From positions 3,415,001 to 3,479,000 of the forward strand of contig OZ014415.1 of the NCBI GenBank assembly GCA_963965975.1: DNA of 64,000 nucleotides, written 5' to 3'. The stretch is from Xestospongia bergquistia (taxonomy: Eukaryota; Porifera; Demospongiae; Haplosclerida; Petrosiidae). Shown in pieces: positions 12,401 through 28,300 of this stretch (its first letter is position 1; each line of letters starts with the position of its first letter). The translations under genes were made by a program, and so were the position numbers. Under the pieces are notes generated by a model. The model did not search any database, was not told where the DNA came from, and saw only the letters and a program-made list of their open reading frames with translations.

Positions 12401-13272
12401 AAACTTGATAACAGTAACCAATGTCTGAATAATAGGTTCATCAGAAGGATATAGTTGGTAGTAGTTCATTGATTGTTTAACAGTGTCTGGTGTGTATGAT
12501 ATCTAGTGTGACAAACACATGTACTGTTAACAATGAAAATATATTGGCAAACTATAATACATTATATATATATATATATATATTTTGTCTGTTTGTGTTA
12601 ACATTTCCATATAATATTTCCATATATATTCTACTAGTCTTGCAAGACTAAGCAACATACATAGATTGTGACATAATCGATTGACTAAGTCATAATCTAT
12701 GTATGTTGTTCTGTTTACTGGAATTATCAAAACAATAAAATGATAAAGACATTTATGACAAAACTGATGTACAAACACAATAGAACAATAACTGCTCATA
12801 TATTGTACATGTAAATTAATCTTACCAGTGGTATATTCTGATATTCGGCTATATCTATCAGAGCATCAGTAGGTAGAGAACAAATTCCACTAATGATAGC
12901 TATCAGAGGTTGTGATAGTATGGGATTTGTGATGTACTTGAGTATCCCATTAATACCAGAAGATTTATTGTACTGCAGATTTGAATTGAAGATGAAAGTA
13001 TTTGATTCATGAGAATGCTTTACTAGTACCTTTAATTCAATTATTTCTAACTTATATCCTGGTACAATGTCTTCATACTCCACATCTTCAATTGCTTTTT
13101 TAACACCATCTACTGTTTCAGTAGAATAATACTGAGATAAGTCAGAGTGAACAAATAGAACTCCAAGACTATGAGGAGATCCTTTGACAACTGGTAGACA
13201 TATCAATATGAGTGTAGGTAACCAGAGAACACTAAAAAAATACATTTTGTCTTTTGAGCAGAAGAAATGCAT
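9411..13272 (-). CDS. GABA-B-like class C G-protein-coupled receptor (14 exons, 746 codons)
   Basis: Exons read by splice sites and frame: 12826-13272, 12347-12502, 11752-11856, 11637-11702, 11340-11495, 11080-11289, 10955-11024, 10792-10878, 10600-10744, 10427-10547, 10126-10233, 9928-10074, 9558-9881, 9411-9509. The phases join without a stop to 2241 bp. A signal peptide (residues about 1-32; Met10 is an alternative start) precedes a Venus-flytrap ligand domain (about 34-425), then a seven-helix domain from residue 433 to the family-typical FVPK at 711-714. The linker VWPDGLPPDGSPI, KIIHLTSPNLNYLIILG and FGTILAKLIRVH are characteristic of GABA-B receptors. There is no cysteine-rich domain, which fits GABA-B rather than glutamate receptors. 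The 32-residue tail lacks the mammalian coiled coil. It should sit in the plasma membrane and couple to G proteins; the ligand is unknown. Introns are as short as 47 bp (10745-10791). Confidence 0.85.
12563..12583. repeat. (TA)n microsatellite in receptor intron 1
   Basis: Uninterrupted TA run between exons 1 and 2 of the receptor gene. Confidence 0.85.
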
Positions 13273-13344
13273 GCAATATATATAATAATTGCAAAGTTCA
13301 AATATAGGCGTGGTTTACTTAGTTTAAGGAAGTCTAATCAAACC

Positions 13345-16300
13345 TTAGAAAACAAATCCTATAACAATACATTCAGATGACAAAGTAATCACAAAAACAT
13401 AGATGTGAAAAACAAAATAACACATTAAACAAAATCACAACAACACATTCAATTACTTAGAATTCATAACACATTATATCAAAATTATATCCTATCATAT
13501 TGTAAAATAGACATTCAGATTACAAGTAATAACAGAAACATAATATGAAAACAAAAAGCAATACAGTAAAAATGACAACAGTACATTTAATATGCACACA
13601 ATTCATACTAGGCTATAGCTAAAAATGTCAAAATATAGCTTTAAAAAATTAGTAAAAAGCTTCAAGCATTATTAGTGATACCCAATGTCATATCACACAC
13701 AGGTCATGTTAACAAAATTCATTGCTGATATAGGAATGAGTAGTTAAGGAGTGGACACAGTTTAATGTCATTTTTGTCTGCAGTTATAGGATGCATGCAC
13801 ATCAATGTCATTGTTGCTCTCATAGATTGCATATAACATTATAATAAAAAGTAAAAGTGGATACAAAATAGATATAATACAATCCAAAACAATTATAGTA
13901 CAGCCTCCTGGTTTTCCCAAGCAAGGCATTACAAAACTATTAACATCAATACAAACAATAAGGTAAATAAAATAACAACTTTCAATTCAAAGACTTAGAA
14001 TGAATACTACATTATATCATACTTACCCACTATTATATTTAAACAACAAATTCAGACGACAAGCAATCATAGCAACATAAATGTGAAAAACAAAACAACA
14101 GAGTAAACAGAATCATAACAACACATTAAATATACTTAGCAAAGCTCATATCAAAATTACATAGGTAGAAAAACAGCTGAACAAGAAGACTTAAGCATTA
14201 TTAGTGATTTCTAATGTCATATCACATGCAGTTAGTGCTAACAAAATTCATTGCTGATATTGGAATCACCAGTTAGAGGATCCATTTTAATGTCATTTGT
14301 TGATCTCATAAGCTGCTATTACAATAGTCATAGTGAATAAAACTGTAAAAGTGGATACACATAGATACCACACAATGTAAAACATCTCTCGTACAGCATG
14401 CGAAGCTTTCTGTCCAAGGCATTAAAAACTATTAACGTCAATACAATAGGGTAATAAAAGAATTACATTTCAATTTAAAGACTTAGAATGAATAATACAT
14501 TATATCACACTTACCGTCTATTATATTTTAAACAACACATTTAGATGATAAGTAATAACAGCAACATAAATGTGAAAACAAAAAATAGAATAAACAAAAT
14601 CACAAAAACACATTAAATATACTTAGATTATTTTATATCAAGATAACAATCTCTTATTATGTAAACGACACATTCACATTATAAGTAATAATACCAACAT
14701 AACACAGTAAAAAAACATTCAATATGCTCAGAATTCATACCAGGCTGTGGCTATACAATCTTCAAAATACACATAAAGAAAGACCTAGCAAAAAGCTTTA
14801 AGTATTATTAGTGATAGATACCAAATGCCATAGCAATCATAGTTGGGGTTAACAAAATTCATTACTGTTATAGGAATCGGCAGTTATAGGATGCATGCAC
14901 TTTAATGTCATTTGTTGCTTTCATAGATTGCATATAACATTACAACAAAAAAAGAAAAGTGGATACAAAATAGATATCATATGATCCGAAACAAATATAG
15001 TATAGCCTGCTGATTTTCCAAAGCAAGGCATTTAAAACTATTAACATCTATACAAACAAAGGGGTAAATAAAATAAAAACATTCAATTCAAAAGACTTAG
15101 AATTCATACTATATTATATCACACTTACCATCTATTATATTTAACAACGCATTCAGATGACAAGCAATCACAGCAACATAAATGTGAAAAAAACAACAAC
15201 AGAGTAAACAAAGTCACAACAACACATTAAATATACTTAGAATATTTTATATTAAATTACAACTCTTATATTGTAAAGGACACATTAACATTAAAAGTAA
15301 TAATACCAACATAAATGTGAAAACCAAATGAATACTGTAAACAAAATCAGAAAAAAATATTACATATGCTCAAATTTCACACTAGGCTATAGCTATAAAA
15401 TGCTAAAGATGTAGGTAGAGAAACAGCTTAGCAAGAATATTTTAGCATTATTAGTGATATCTAATGTCGTATCACATGCAGTTAGTGTTAACAAAATTCA
15501 TTGCTGATATTGAAATCAACAGTTAAAGGATCAACGTTATTGTCATATGTTAATCTCATAAGCTGCTATTACAATATAGTAGCGAATAAAATTGCAAAAG
15601 TGGATACACATAGATACCACACAATCAAAAACATCTATTGTACAGCACGTGAAGCTTTCCGTCCAAGCCATTAAAAACCATTAACGTCAATACAATAAGG
15701 TAAATAAAATGACAATATTCAATTCAGTGACTTAGAATAAATACTACATTATATCACACTTACCGTCTATTATATTTTAAACAACACATTTAGATGATAG
15801 GTAATCACAGCAACATAAATGTGAAAACAAAAAATAGAATAAACAAAATCACAACAGCACATTAAATATACTTAGAATATTCATATCAAAATTACAATCT
15901 CTTATATTATAAAGGAAACATTCACATTATAAATAATAATACCATCATAAATGTGGTAACCAAATGCAATACTGTAAACAAACTGACAACACATTCGATA
16001 TGCTCAAAATTCATACTAGGCTATTGCTATAAAATGCTAAACATATAGATAGAAAAACAACTGAGCAAGAAGATTTAAGCATTATTAGTGATATCTAATG
16101 TCGTATCACATGCAGTTAGTGTTAACAAATTTAATTGCTGATATTGAAATCAGCAGTTAAAAGGATCCACTTTAATGTCATTTGTTGATCTCATAAGCTG
16201 CTATTGCAATAATTATAGTAATGACTAAAATTGCAAAAGTGAATAGACATAGATACCTCACAATCAAAAACATCTATTGTACAGCATGTGAAGCTTTCCG

Positions 16301-19300
16301 TCCAAGCCATTAAAAACCATTAACGTCAATACAATAAGGTAAATAAAATAACAATATTCAATTCAAAGACTTAGAATGAATACTACATTATATCACACTT
16401 ACCATCTATTATATTTTAAACAACACATTTAGATGATAAGTAATCACAGCAACATAAATGTGAAAACAAAAATAGAATAAACAAAATCATAACAGCACAT
16501 TAAATATACTTAGAATACTTTATATCAAAATTACATCCTCTTATATTGTAAAGGACACATTCACATTACAAGTAATAATACCAACATAAATGTGGAAAGC
16601 AAATGAAATACTGTAAACAAACTGACAACACATTCAATATGCTCAAAATTCATACTAGGTTATAGCTATAAAATGCTAAAGATGTAGGTAGAGAAACAGC
16701 TTAGCAAGAATATTTTAGCATTATTAGTGATACCTAATGTCGTATCACATGCAGTCAGTGTTAACAAAATTCATTGCTGATATTGAAATCAACAGTTAAA
16801 GGATCAACTTTAATGTCATATGTTAATCTCATAAGCTGCTATTACAATATAGTAGTGAATAAAATTGCAAAAGTGGATACACATAGATACCAAACAATCA
16901 AAAACATCTATTGTACAGCATGTGAACCTTTCCGTTCAAGGCATTAAAAACCATTAACATCAATACAATAAGGTAAATAAAATAACAATATTCAATTCAA
17001 AAACTTAGAATGAATACTACATTATATCAAACTTACTATCTATTATATTTTGAGCAACACATTTAGATGATAAGTAATCACAGCAACATAAATGTGAAAA
17101 CAAAAAATAGAATAAACAAAATCACAACAACACATTAAATATACTTAGAATACTTTATATCAAAATTACATCCTCTTATATTGTAAAGGACACATTCACA
17201 TTATAAGTAATAATTCCATCATAAATGTGGTAACCAAATGCAATACTGTCAACAAACTGACAACACATTCTATATGCTCAAAATTCATATTAGGCTATAG
17301 CTATAAAATGCTAAACATATAGGTAGAGAAACAGCTGAGCAAGGAGATTTTTGCATTATTAGTGATACCTAATGTCGTATCACATGCAGTTAGTGTTAAC
17401 AAATTCACTGGTGATATTGAAATCAACAGTTAAAGGATCAACTTTAATGTCACTTGTTGATCTTATAAGCTGCTATTACAATAAAGTAGCGAATAAAATT
17501 ACAAAAGTTGATACACATATATACAAAACAATCCAAAACATCTATTGTACAGCATGCGAAGCTTTCTGTCCAAGCTATTAATTAAAAAACTTATCGTCAA
17601 TACAATAAGGTAAATAAAATAACAATATTCAATTCAATGACTTAGAATGAATACTACATTATATCACACTTACCCGCTATTATATTTTAAACAACACATT
17701 TAGATGATAAGTAATCACAGCAACATAAATGTGAAAACAAAAAATAGAATAAACAAAATCACAACAGCACATTAAATATACTTAGAATACTTTATATCAA
17801 AATTACGTCCTATTATATTGTAAAGGACACATTCACATTACAAGTAATAGTACCAACATAAATGTGGAAAACAAATGCAATACTTTAAACAAACTGACAA
17901 CACATTCGATATTCTCAACGTTCATATTAGGCTATTCCTATAAAATCCTAAACATATAGGTAGAGAAACAGCTGAGCAAGAAGATTTAAGCATTATTAGT
18001 GATACCTAATGTCTTATCACATGCAGTTAGTGTTAACAAAATTCATTGCTGATATTGGAATCAGCAGTTAAAGGATCCACTTAAATGTCATTTGTTGATC
18101 TCATAAGCTGCTATTGCTATATAGTAATGAATAAAATTGCCAAGTGGATACACATAGACACCACACAATCAAAAACATCTATTGTACAGCACGTGAAGCT
18201 TTCCGTCCAAACCATTAAAAACCATTAACGTCAATACAATAAGGTAAATAAAATTACAATATTCAATTCAAAGATTTAGAATGAATACTACATTATATCA
18301 CACTTACCTGCTATTATAATTTAAACAACAAATTTAGATGATAAGTAATCACAGCAACATAAATGTGAAAACAAAAAATAGAATAAACAAAATCACAACA
18401 GCACATTAAATATACTTAGAATACTTTATATCAAAATTACAATCTCTTATATTGTAAAGGCCACATTCACATTAAATTAATAATACCAACATAAATGTGG
18501 AAAAAAATGAAATACTGTAAACAAAATGAGAAAAAAACATTCTATATGCTCAAAATAAACACTAGGCTATTGCTATAAAATGCTAAACATATAGGTAGAG
18601 AAACAGCTTAGCAAGAACATTTTAGCATTATTAGTGATACCTAATGTCGTATCACATGTAGTTAGTGTTAACAAAATTAATTGTTGCTGATATTGGAATT
18701 TGCATTCAAAAAATCCACTTTAATGTCATTTGTTGATCTCATAAGCTGCTATTACAATATAGTAGTGAATAAAATTGCAAAAGTGGATACACACAGATAC
18801 CACACAATCCAAAAAATCTATTGTTCAGCACATGAACCTTTCCATTCAAGGCATTAAAAACCATTAACGTCAATACAATAAGGTAAATAAAATAACAATA
18901 TTCAATTCAATGACTTAGAATGAATACTACATTATATCACACTTACCCGCTATTATAATTTAAACAACAAATTTAGATGATAAGTAATCACAGCAACATA
19001 AATGTGAAAACAAAAAATAGAATAAACAAAATCACAACAGCACATTAAATATACTTAGAATACTTTATATCAAAATTACAATCTCTTATATTGTAAAGGA
19101 CACATTCACATTAAATTAATAATACCAACATAAATGTGGAAAAAAATGAAATACTGCAAACAAAATGAGAAAAAAACATTCTATATGCTCAAAATAAACA
19201 CTAGGCTATTGCTATAAAATCCTAAACATATAGGTAGAGAAACAGCCTAGCAAGAAGATTTAAGCATTATTAGTAATATATAATGTCGTATCACATGCAG

Positions 19301-22300
19301 TTAGTGTTAATAAAATTCATTCCTGATATTGAAATCAGCAGTTAAATTATCCACTTTAATGTCATTTGTTGATCTCATAAACTGCTATTACAATATAGTA
19401 GTGAATAAAATTGCAAAAGTGGATACACATAGATACCACACAATCAAAAACATCTATTGTATAGCATGTGAAGCTTTCCTTAAAAGGCATTAAAAACCAT
19501 TAACGTCAATACTATAAGGTAAATAAAATAACAATATTCAATTCAATGACTTAGAATGAATACTACATTATATCACACTTACCTCCTATTATATTTTAAA
19601 CAACACATTTAGATGATAAGTAATCACAGCAACATAAATGTGAAAACAAAAAATAGAATAAACAAAATCACAACAGCACATTAGATATACTTAGAATACT
19701 TTATATCAAAATTACGTCCTCTTATATTGTAAAGGACACATTCACATTATAAGTAATAATACCCACATAAATGTGGAAAGCAAATGAAATACTGTAAACA
19801 AACTGACAACACATTCTATATGCTCAAAATTCATACTAGGCTATTGCTATAAAATCCTAAACATATAGGTAGAGAAACAGCTTAGCAAGAAGATTTAAGT
19901 ATTATTAGTAATATATAATGTCATATCACATGCAGTTAGTGTTAATAAAATTTATTCCTGATATTGAAATCAGCAGTTAAATTATCCACTTTAATGTCAT
20001 TTGTTGATCTCATAAGCTGCTATTACAATATAGTAGTGAATAAAATTGCAAAAGTGGATACACATAGATACCACACAATCAAAAACATCTATTGTACAGC
20101 ACGTGAAGCTTTCCTTAAAAGGCATTAAAAACCACTAACGTCAATACTATAAGGTAAATAAAATAACAATATTCAATTCAATGACTTAGAATGAATACTA
20201 CATTATATCACACTTACCCACTATTATATTTTAAACAAAACACATTTAGATGATAAGTAATCACAGCAACATAAATGTGAAAACAAAAATTAGAATAAAC
20301 AAAATCACAACAGCACATTAAATATACTTAGAATACTTTATATCAAAATTACAATCTCTTATATTGTAAAGGACACATTCACATTAAATTAATAATACCA
20401 ACATAAATGTGGAAAAAAATGAAATACTGTAAACAAAATGAGAAAAAAACATTCTATATGCTCAAAATAAACACTAGGCTATTGCTATAAAATGCAAAAC
20501 ATAATAGGTAGAGAAACAGCTTAGCAAGAACATTTTAGCATTATTAGTGATACCTAATGTCATATCACATGTAGTTAGTGTTAACAAAATTAATTGTTGC
20601 TGATATTGGAATTTGCATTCAAAAAATCCACTTTAATGTCATTTGTTGATCTCATAAGCTGCTATTACAATATAGTAGTGAATAAAATTGCAAAAGTGGA
20701 TACACACAGATACCACACAATCCAAAAAATCTATTGTTCAGCACATGAACCTTTCCATTCAAGGCATTAAAAACCATTAACGTCAATACAATAAGGTAAA
20801 TAAAATAACAATATTCAATTCAATGACTTAGAATGAATACTACATTATATCACACTTACCTCCTATTATATTTTAAACAACACATTTAGATGATAAGTAA
20901 TCACAGCAACATAAATGTGAAAACAAAAAATAGAATAAACAAAATCACAACAACACATTAGATATACTTAGAATACTTTATATCAAAATTACGTCCTCTT
21001 ATATTGTAAAGGGCACATTCACATTATAAGTAATAATACCAACATAAATGTGGAAATCAAATGAAATACTGTAAACAAACTGACAACACATTCGATATGC
21101 TCAAAATTCATACTAGGCTATTGCTATAAAATCCTAAACATATAGGTAGAGAAACAGCTTAGCAAGAAGATTTAAGCATTATTAGTAATATATAATGTCG
21201 TATCACATGCAGTTAGTGTTAATAAAATTCATTCTTGATATTGAAATCAGCAGTTAAATTATCCACTTTAATGTCATTTGTTGATCTCATAAGCTGCTAT
21301 TACAATATAGTAGTGAATAAAATTGCAAAGGTGGATACAAATAGATACCACACAATCAAAAACATCTATTGTATAGCATGTGAAGCTTTCCTTAAAAGGC
21401 ATTAAAAACCATTAACGTCAATACTATAAGGTAAATAAAATAACAATATTCAATTCAATGACTTAGAATGAATACTACATTATATCACACTTACCTCCTA
21501 TTATATTTTAAACAACACATTTAGATGATAAGTAATCACAGCAAAATAAATGCGAAAACAAAAAATAGAATAAACAAAATCACAATAGCACATTAGATAT
21601 ACTTAGAATACTTTATATCAAAATTACAATCTCTTATATTGTAAAGGACACATTCACATTATAAGTAATAATACCAACATAAATGTGGAAACCAAATGCA
21701 ATACTGTAAACAAACTGACAACACATTCTATATGCTCAAAATTCATACTAGGCTATTTTTTGTAAAATGCTAAACATATAGATAGTGAAACAGCTTAGGA
21801 ACAACATTTTAGCATTATTAGTGATACCTAATGTCTTATCACATGCAGTTAGTGTTAACAAAATTCAATGCTGACATTGAAATCAACAGTTAAAGGATCC
21901 ACTTTAATGTCATGTGTTGATCTCATAAGCTGCTATTACAATATAGTAGTGAATAAAATTGCAAAAGTGGATACACATAGATACCACACAATCAAAAACA
22001 TCTATTGTACAGCATGTGAACCTTTCCGTTCAAGGCATTAAAAACCATTAACGTCAATACAATAAGGTAAATAAAATAACAATATTCAATTCAAAGACTT
22101 AGAATGAATACTACATTATACCACACTTACCGGCTATTATATTTTAAACAACACATTTAGATGATAAGTAATCACAGCAAAATAAATGTGAAAACAAAAT
22201 ATAGAATAAACAAAATCACAACAGCACATTAAATATACTGAGAATATTTTATAGCAAAATTACATCCTCTTGTATTGTAAAGGACACATTAACATTAAAA

Positions 22301-25300
22301 GTAATAATACCAACATAAATGTGAAAACCAAATGCAATACTGTAAACAAACTGACAACACATTCGATATGCTTAAAATTCCTATTAGGCTATTTCTTGTA
22401 AAATCCTAAACATATAGATAGAGAAACAGCTTAGCAAGAACATTTTAGTATTATTAGTGATACCTAATGTCGTATAACATGCAGTTAGTGTTAACAAAAT
22501 TCATTGCTGATATTGAAATCAACAGTTAAAGGATCAACTTGATGTCATGTATTGATCTCATAAGCTGCTATTACAATATAGTAGCGAATAAAATTGCAAA
22601 AGTGGATACACATAGACACCACACAATCAAAAACATCTATTGTACAGCACGTGAAGCTTTCCGTCCAAGCCATTAAAAACCATTAACGTCAATACAATAA
22701 GGTAAATAAAATAACAATATTCAATTCAATGACTTAGAATGAATACTACATTATATCACACTTACCGTCTATTATATTTTAAACAACACATTTAGATGAT
22801 AGGTAATCACAGCAACATAAATGTGAAAACAAGTAATAGAATAAACAAATCACAACAGCACATTAAATATACTTAGAATACTTTATATCAAAATTACATC
22901 CTCTTATATTGTAAAGGACACATTCACATTATAAGTAATAATACCAACATAAATGTGGAAACCAAATGCAATACTGTAAACAAACTGACAACACATTCTA
23001 TATGCTCAAAATTCATACTAGGCTATAGCTATAAAATACTAAACATATAGGTAGAGAAACAGCTTAGCAAGAAGAATAAGCATTATTAATGATATCTAAT
23101 GTCGTTTCACATGCAGTTAGTGTTAACAAAATTCATTGCTGATATTGAAATCAACAGTTAAAGGATCCACTTTAATGTTATTTGTTGATCTCATAACCTG
23201 CTATTACCATATAGTAGTGAATAAAATTGCAAAAGTGGATAGACATAGATACCAAACAATCCAAAACATCTATTGTACAGCACGTGAAGCTTTCCGTCAA
23301 AGCTATTAAAAACCATTAACGTCAATAAGATAAGATAAATAAAATAACAATATTCAATTCAATGACTTAGAATGAATACTACATTATATCACACTTACCA
23401 TCTATTATGTTTTAAACAACACATTTAGATGATAAGTAATCACAGCAACATAAATGTGAAAACAAAAAATAGAATAAACAAAATCACAACAACATATTAA
23501 ATATACTTAGAATACTTTATATCAAAATTACATCCTCTTATATTGTAAAGGGCACATTCACATTATAAGTAATAATACCAACATAAATGTGGAAACCAAA
23601 TGAAATACTGTAAACAAACTGACAACACATTCGATATGCTCAAAATTCATACTAGTCTATAGCTATAAAATGCTAAAGATGTAGGTAGAGAAACAGCTTA
23701 GCAAGAATATTTTAACATTATTAGTGATACCTAATGTCGTATAACATGCAGTTAGTATTAACAAAATTCATTGCTGATATTGAAATCAACAGTTAAAGGA
23801 TCAATTTTAATGTCATGTGTTGATCTCATAAGCTGCTATTACAATATAGTAGTGAATAAAATTGCAAAGTGGATACACATAGATACCACACAATCAAAAA
23901 CATCTATTGTACAGCACGTGAAGCTTTCCGTCCAAACCATTAAAAACCATTAACGTCAATACAATAAGGTAAATAAAATAACAATATTCAATTCAAAGAC
24001 TTAGAATAAATACTACATTATATCACACTTACCCACTATTATATTTTAAACAATACATTTAGATGATAAGTAATCACAGCAAAATAAATGTGAAAACAAA
24101 AAATAGAATAAACAAAATCACAATAGCACATTAGATATACTTAGAAAACTATATATCAAAATTACATTGTCTTATATTGTAAAGGACACATTCACATTAT
24201 AAGTAATAATACCATCATAAATGTGGAAACCAAATCCAATACTGTAAACAAACTGACAACACATTCTATATGCTCAAAATTCATACTAGGCTATTGCTAT
24301 AAAATATTAAACATATAGATAAAGAAACAACTGAGCAAAAAGATTTAAGCATTATTAGTTATATCTAATGTCGTATCACATGCAGTTAGTGTTAACAAAA
24401 TTCATTGCTGATATTGAAATCAACAGTTAAAGGATCCACTTTAATGTCATTTCTTGATCTCATAAGCTGCTATTGCAATAATCATAGTAGTGAATAAAAC
24501 TGTAAAAGTGGATACACACAGATATCACATAATCCAAAACATTTATTGTACAGCATGTGAACCTTTCCGTACAAGCCATTAAAAACCTTTAATGTCAATA
24601 CAATAAGGTAAATAAAATAATAATATTCAATTCAATGACTTAGAATGAATACTACATTATATCACACTTACCTCCTATTATATTTTAAACAACACATTTA
24701 GATGATAAGTAATCACAGCAAAATAAATGTGAAAACAAAAAATAGAATAAACAAAATCACAACAACACATTAAATATACTTAGAATACTTTATAGCAAAA
24801 TTACATCCTCTTATATTGTAAAGGACACATTCACATTATAAGTAATAATATCAACATAAATGTGGAAACCAAATGCAATACTGTAAACAAACTGACAACA
24901 CGCTCAATATGCTCAAAATTCATACTAGGCTATTGCTATAAAATACTAAACATATAGGTAGAGAAACAGCTTAGCAAGAAGATTTAAGCATTATTAATGA
25001 TATCTAATGTCGTTTCACATGCAGTTAGTGTTAACAAAATTCATTGCTGATATTGAAATCAGCAGTTAAAGTATACACTTTAATGTCATTTGTTGATTTC
25101 ATAACCTGCTATTACAATATAGTAGTGAATAAAATTGCAAAAGTGGATACACATAGACACCACACAATCAAAAACATCTATTGTACAGCACGTGAACCTT
25201 TCTGTTGAAGGTATTAAAAACCACTAACGTCAATACAATAAGGTAAATAAAATAACAGTATTCAATTCAATGACTTAGAATGAATACTACATTATATCAC

Positions 25301-28300
25301 ACTTACCACCTATTATATTTTAAACAACACATATAGATGATAAGTAATCACAGCAACATAAATGTGAAAACAAAAAATAGATTAAACAAAATCACAACAG
25401 CACATTAAATATACTTAGAATACTTTATATCAAAATTACATCCTTTTGTATTGTAACGGACACATTCACATTATAAGTAATAATACCAACATAAATGTGG
25501 AAACCAAATACAATACTGTAAACAAACTGACAACACGTTCTATATGTTCAAAATTCATACTAGGCTATTGCTATAAAATCCTAAACATATAAGTAGAGAA
25601 ACAGCTTAGCAAGAAGATTTAAGCATTATTAGTGATATCTAATGTCGTATCACATGCAGTTAATGTTAATAAAATTCATTGCTGATATTGAAATCAACAG
25701 TTAAAGTATCTACATTAATGTCATTTGTTGATCTCATAAGCTGCTATTACAATATAGTAGTGAGTTAAATTGCAAAAGTGGATACACATAGATACCACAC
25801 AATCAAAAACATCTATTGTACAGCACATGAAGCTTTCCGTCCAAGCTATTAAAAACCATTAACGTCAATAGAAAAAGGTAAATAAAATAACAATATTCAA
25901 TTCAATGACTTAGAATGAATACTACATTATATCACACTTACCTCCTATTATATTTTAAACAACACATTTAGATGATAAGTAAATCACAGCAACATAAATG
26001 TGAAAACAAAAAATAGAATAAACAAAATCACAACAACACATTAAATATACTTAGAATACTTTATATCAAAATTACATCCTCTTATATTGTAAAGGCACAT
26101 TATAAGTAATAATAACAACATAAATGTGGAAACCAAATACAATACTGTAAACAAACTGACAATACATTCTATATGCTCAAAATTCATACTAGGCTATTGC
26201 TATAAAATACTAAACATATAGATAGAGAAACAACTGAGCAAGAAGATTTAAGCATTATTAGTGATATCTAATGTCGTATCACATGCAGTTAATGTTAATA
26301 AAATTCATTGCTGATATTGAAATCAACGGTTAAAGGATCCACTCTGATGTCATTTGTTGATCTCATAACCTGTTATTACAATATAGTAGTGAATAAAATT
26401 CCAAAAGTTGATACACATAGATACCACACAATCAAAAACATCTATTGTACAGCACATGAACCTTTCCGTCCAAGCTATTAAAAACCATTAACGTCAATAC
26501 AATAAGGTAAATAAAATAACAATATTCAATTCAAAGACACTAGAATGAATACTACATTATATCACACTTACCCGCTATTATATTTTAAACAACACATTTA
26601 GATGATAAGTAATCACAGCAACATAAATGTGAAAACAAAAAATAGAATAAACAAAATTAAAACAACACATTAAATATACTTAGAATACTTTATGTCAAAA
26701 TTATATCCTCTTATATTGTAAAGGACACATTCACATTATAAGTAGTAATACAAACATAAATGTGGAAACCAAATGAAATACTGTTAACAAACTGACAACA
26801 CATTCAATATGCTCAAAATTCATACTAGGCTATTGTAATAAAATGCTAAATATATAGATAGTGAACCAGCTTAGCAGGAACATTTTAGCATTATTAGTGA
26901 TACCTAATGTCGTATCATATGCAGTTAGTGTTAACAAAATTCATTGCTGATATTGAAATTAACAGTTAAAGGATCCACTTTAATGTTATTTGTTGAGCTC
27001 ATAAGCTGCTATTGCCATGTAATAATGAATAAAATTGCAAAGTGAATACACATAGATACCACACAATCCAAAACATCTACTGTACAGCACGTGAAGCTTT
27101 CCATCTAAGCTATTAAAAACCATTAACGTCAATACAATAAGGTAAATAAAATAAAAATATTCAATTCAAAGACTTAGAATGAATACTATATTATAACAAA
27201 ATCACAACAACACATTAAATATACTTAGAATACTTTATATCAAAATTACAATCTCTTTTATTGCAAAGGAGACATTCACATTATAAGTAATAATACCAAC
27301 ATAAATGTGGAAACCAAATGCAATACCATAAACCAACTGACAGCACATTCCATATGTTCAAAATTCATACTAGGCTATAGCTATAAATGATCAACATATA
27401 GGTAGAGAAATAGCTTAGCAAAAAGTTTTAAGCATAATTAGCAATACCAAATGTCATACCAATTACAGTTAAAGTTAACAAAACTTTTTGTTGATATTGG
27501 TTAATGCACTTATTGTCATATTTGTTGCTCTCATATGTTGCAATAACATGTGAAAATAATGCAAAAGTGGATACACATAAATTCCACACAATCCAAAACA
27601 ATTATACTATACTCTGCCAAGCTTCCTATAAAGGCATTAAAAACCAGTAACGTCAATAAAATAGGGTAAATAAAATAACAACTTTCAATTCAAAAGACTT
27701 TGAATTCATACTATATTATATCACACTTACCCACTATTATATTTTAAACAACATGTTCAGATGACAAATAATCACAGGAACATAAATGTCAAAAAAAAAC
27801 AATAAAGTAAACAAAATCAAAACAACATATTCAATATAAAAAATAAAAATAAAAAAATTAAAAAATATATTGCAAGGATACATTCACATTATAAGTAGTA
27901 ACAGCTACATAAGTTTGAAAATCAAATGCAATATTGTAAAAAAATGACAACAACACATTGATATGCTCAGAATTCATACTCAGGCTAAAGATAGATAAAA
28001 TGCATAAAATACACCTAAAAATAAACCTAGCAAGAAGCTTCAAGCATTATTAGTGATAGATGCCCAATGTCATAGCAATCACAGTTAGGGTTAACAAAAT
28101 TCATTTCTAATATTGGGAATCACCAGTTACAGGATGAATGTACTTTAATGTCAGTTTTGATCTCATAGCTTGCACTAACAATTATAATAAATAAAATTGG
28201 AAAAGTGGATAAATATAATAAATATAGATAACACATAATACAAAACAATTATACTACAAAGCTTTCTATGGAGGTGTTAAAAACCAATAATGTCAATACA

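Noticed and set aside
17372-23953. Open frames of 60-69 codons inside the satellite
   Set aside because: They occur in single units only, are not kept open in neighbouring units and have no start or splice context.
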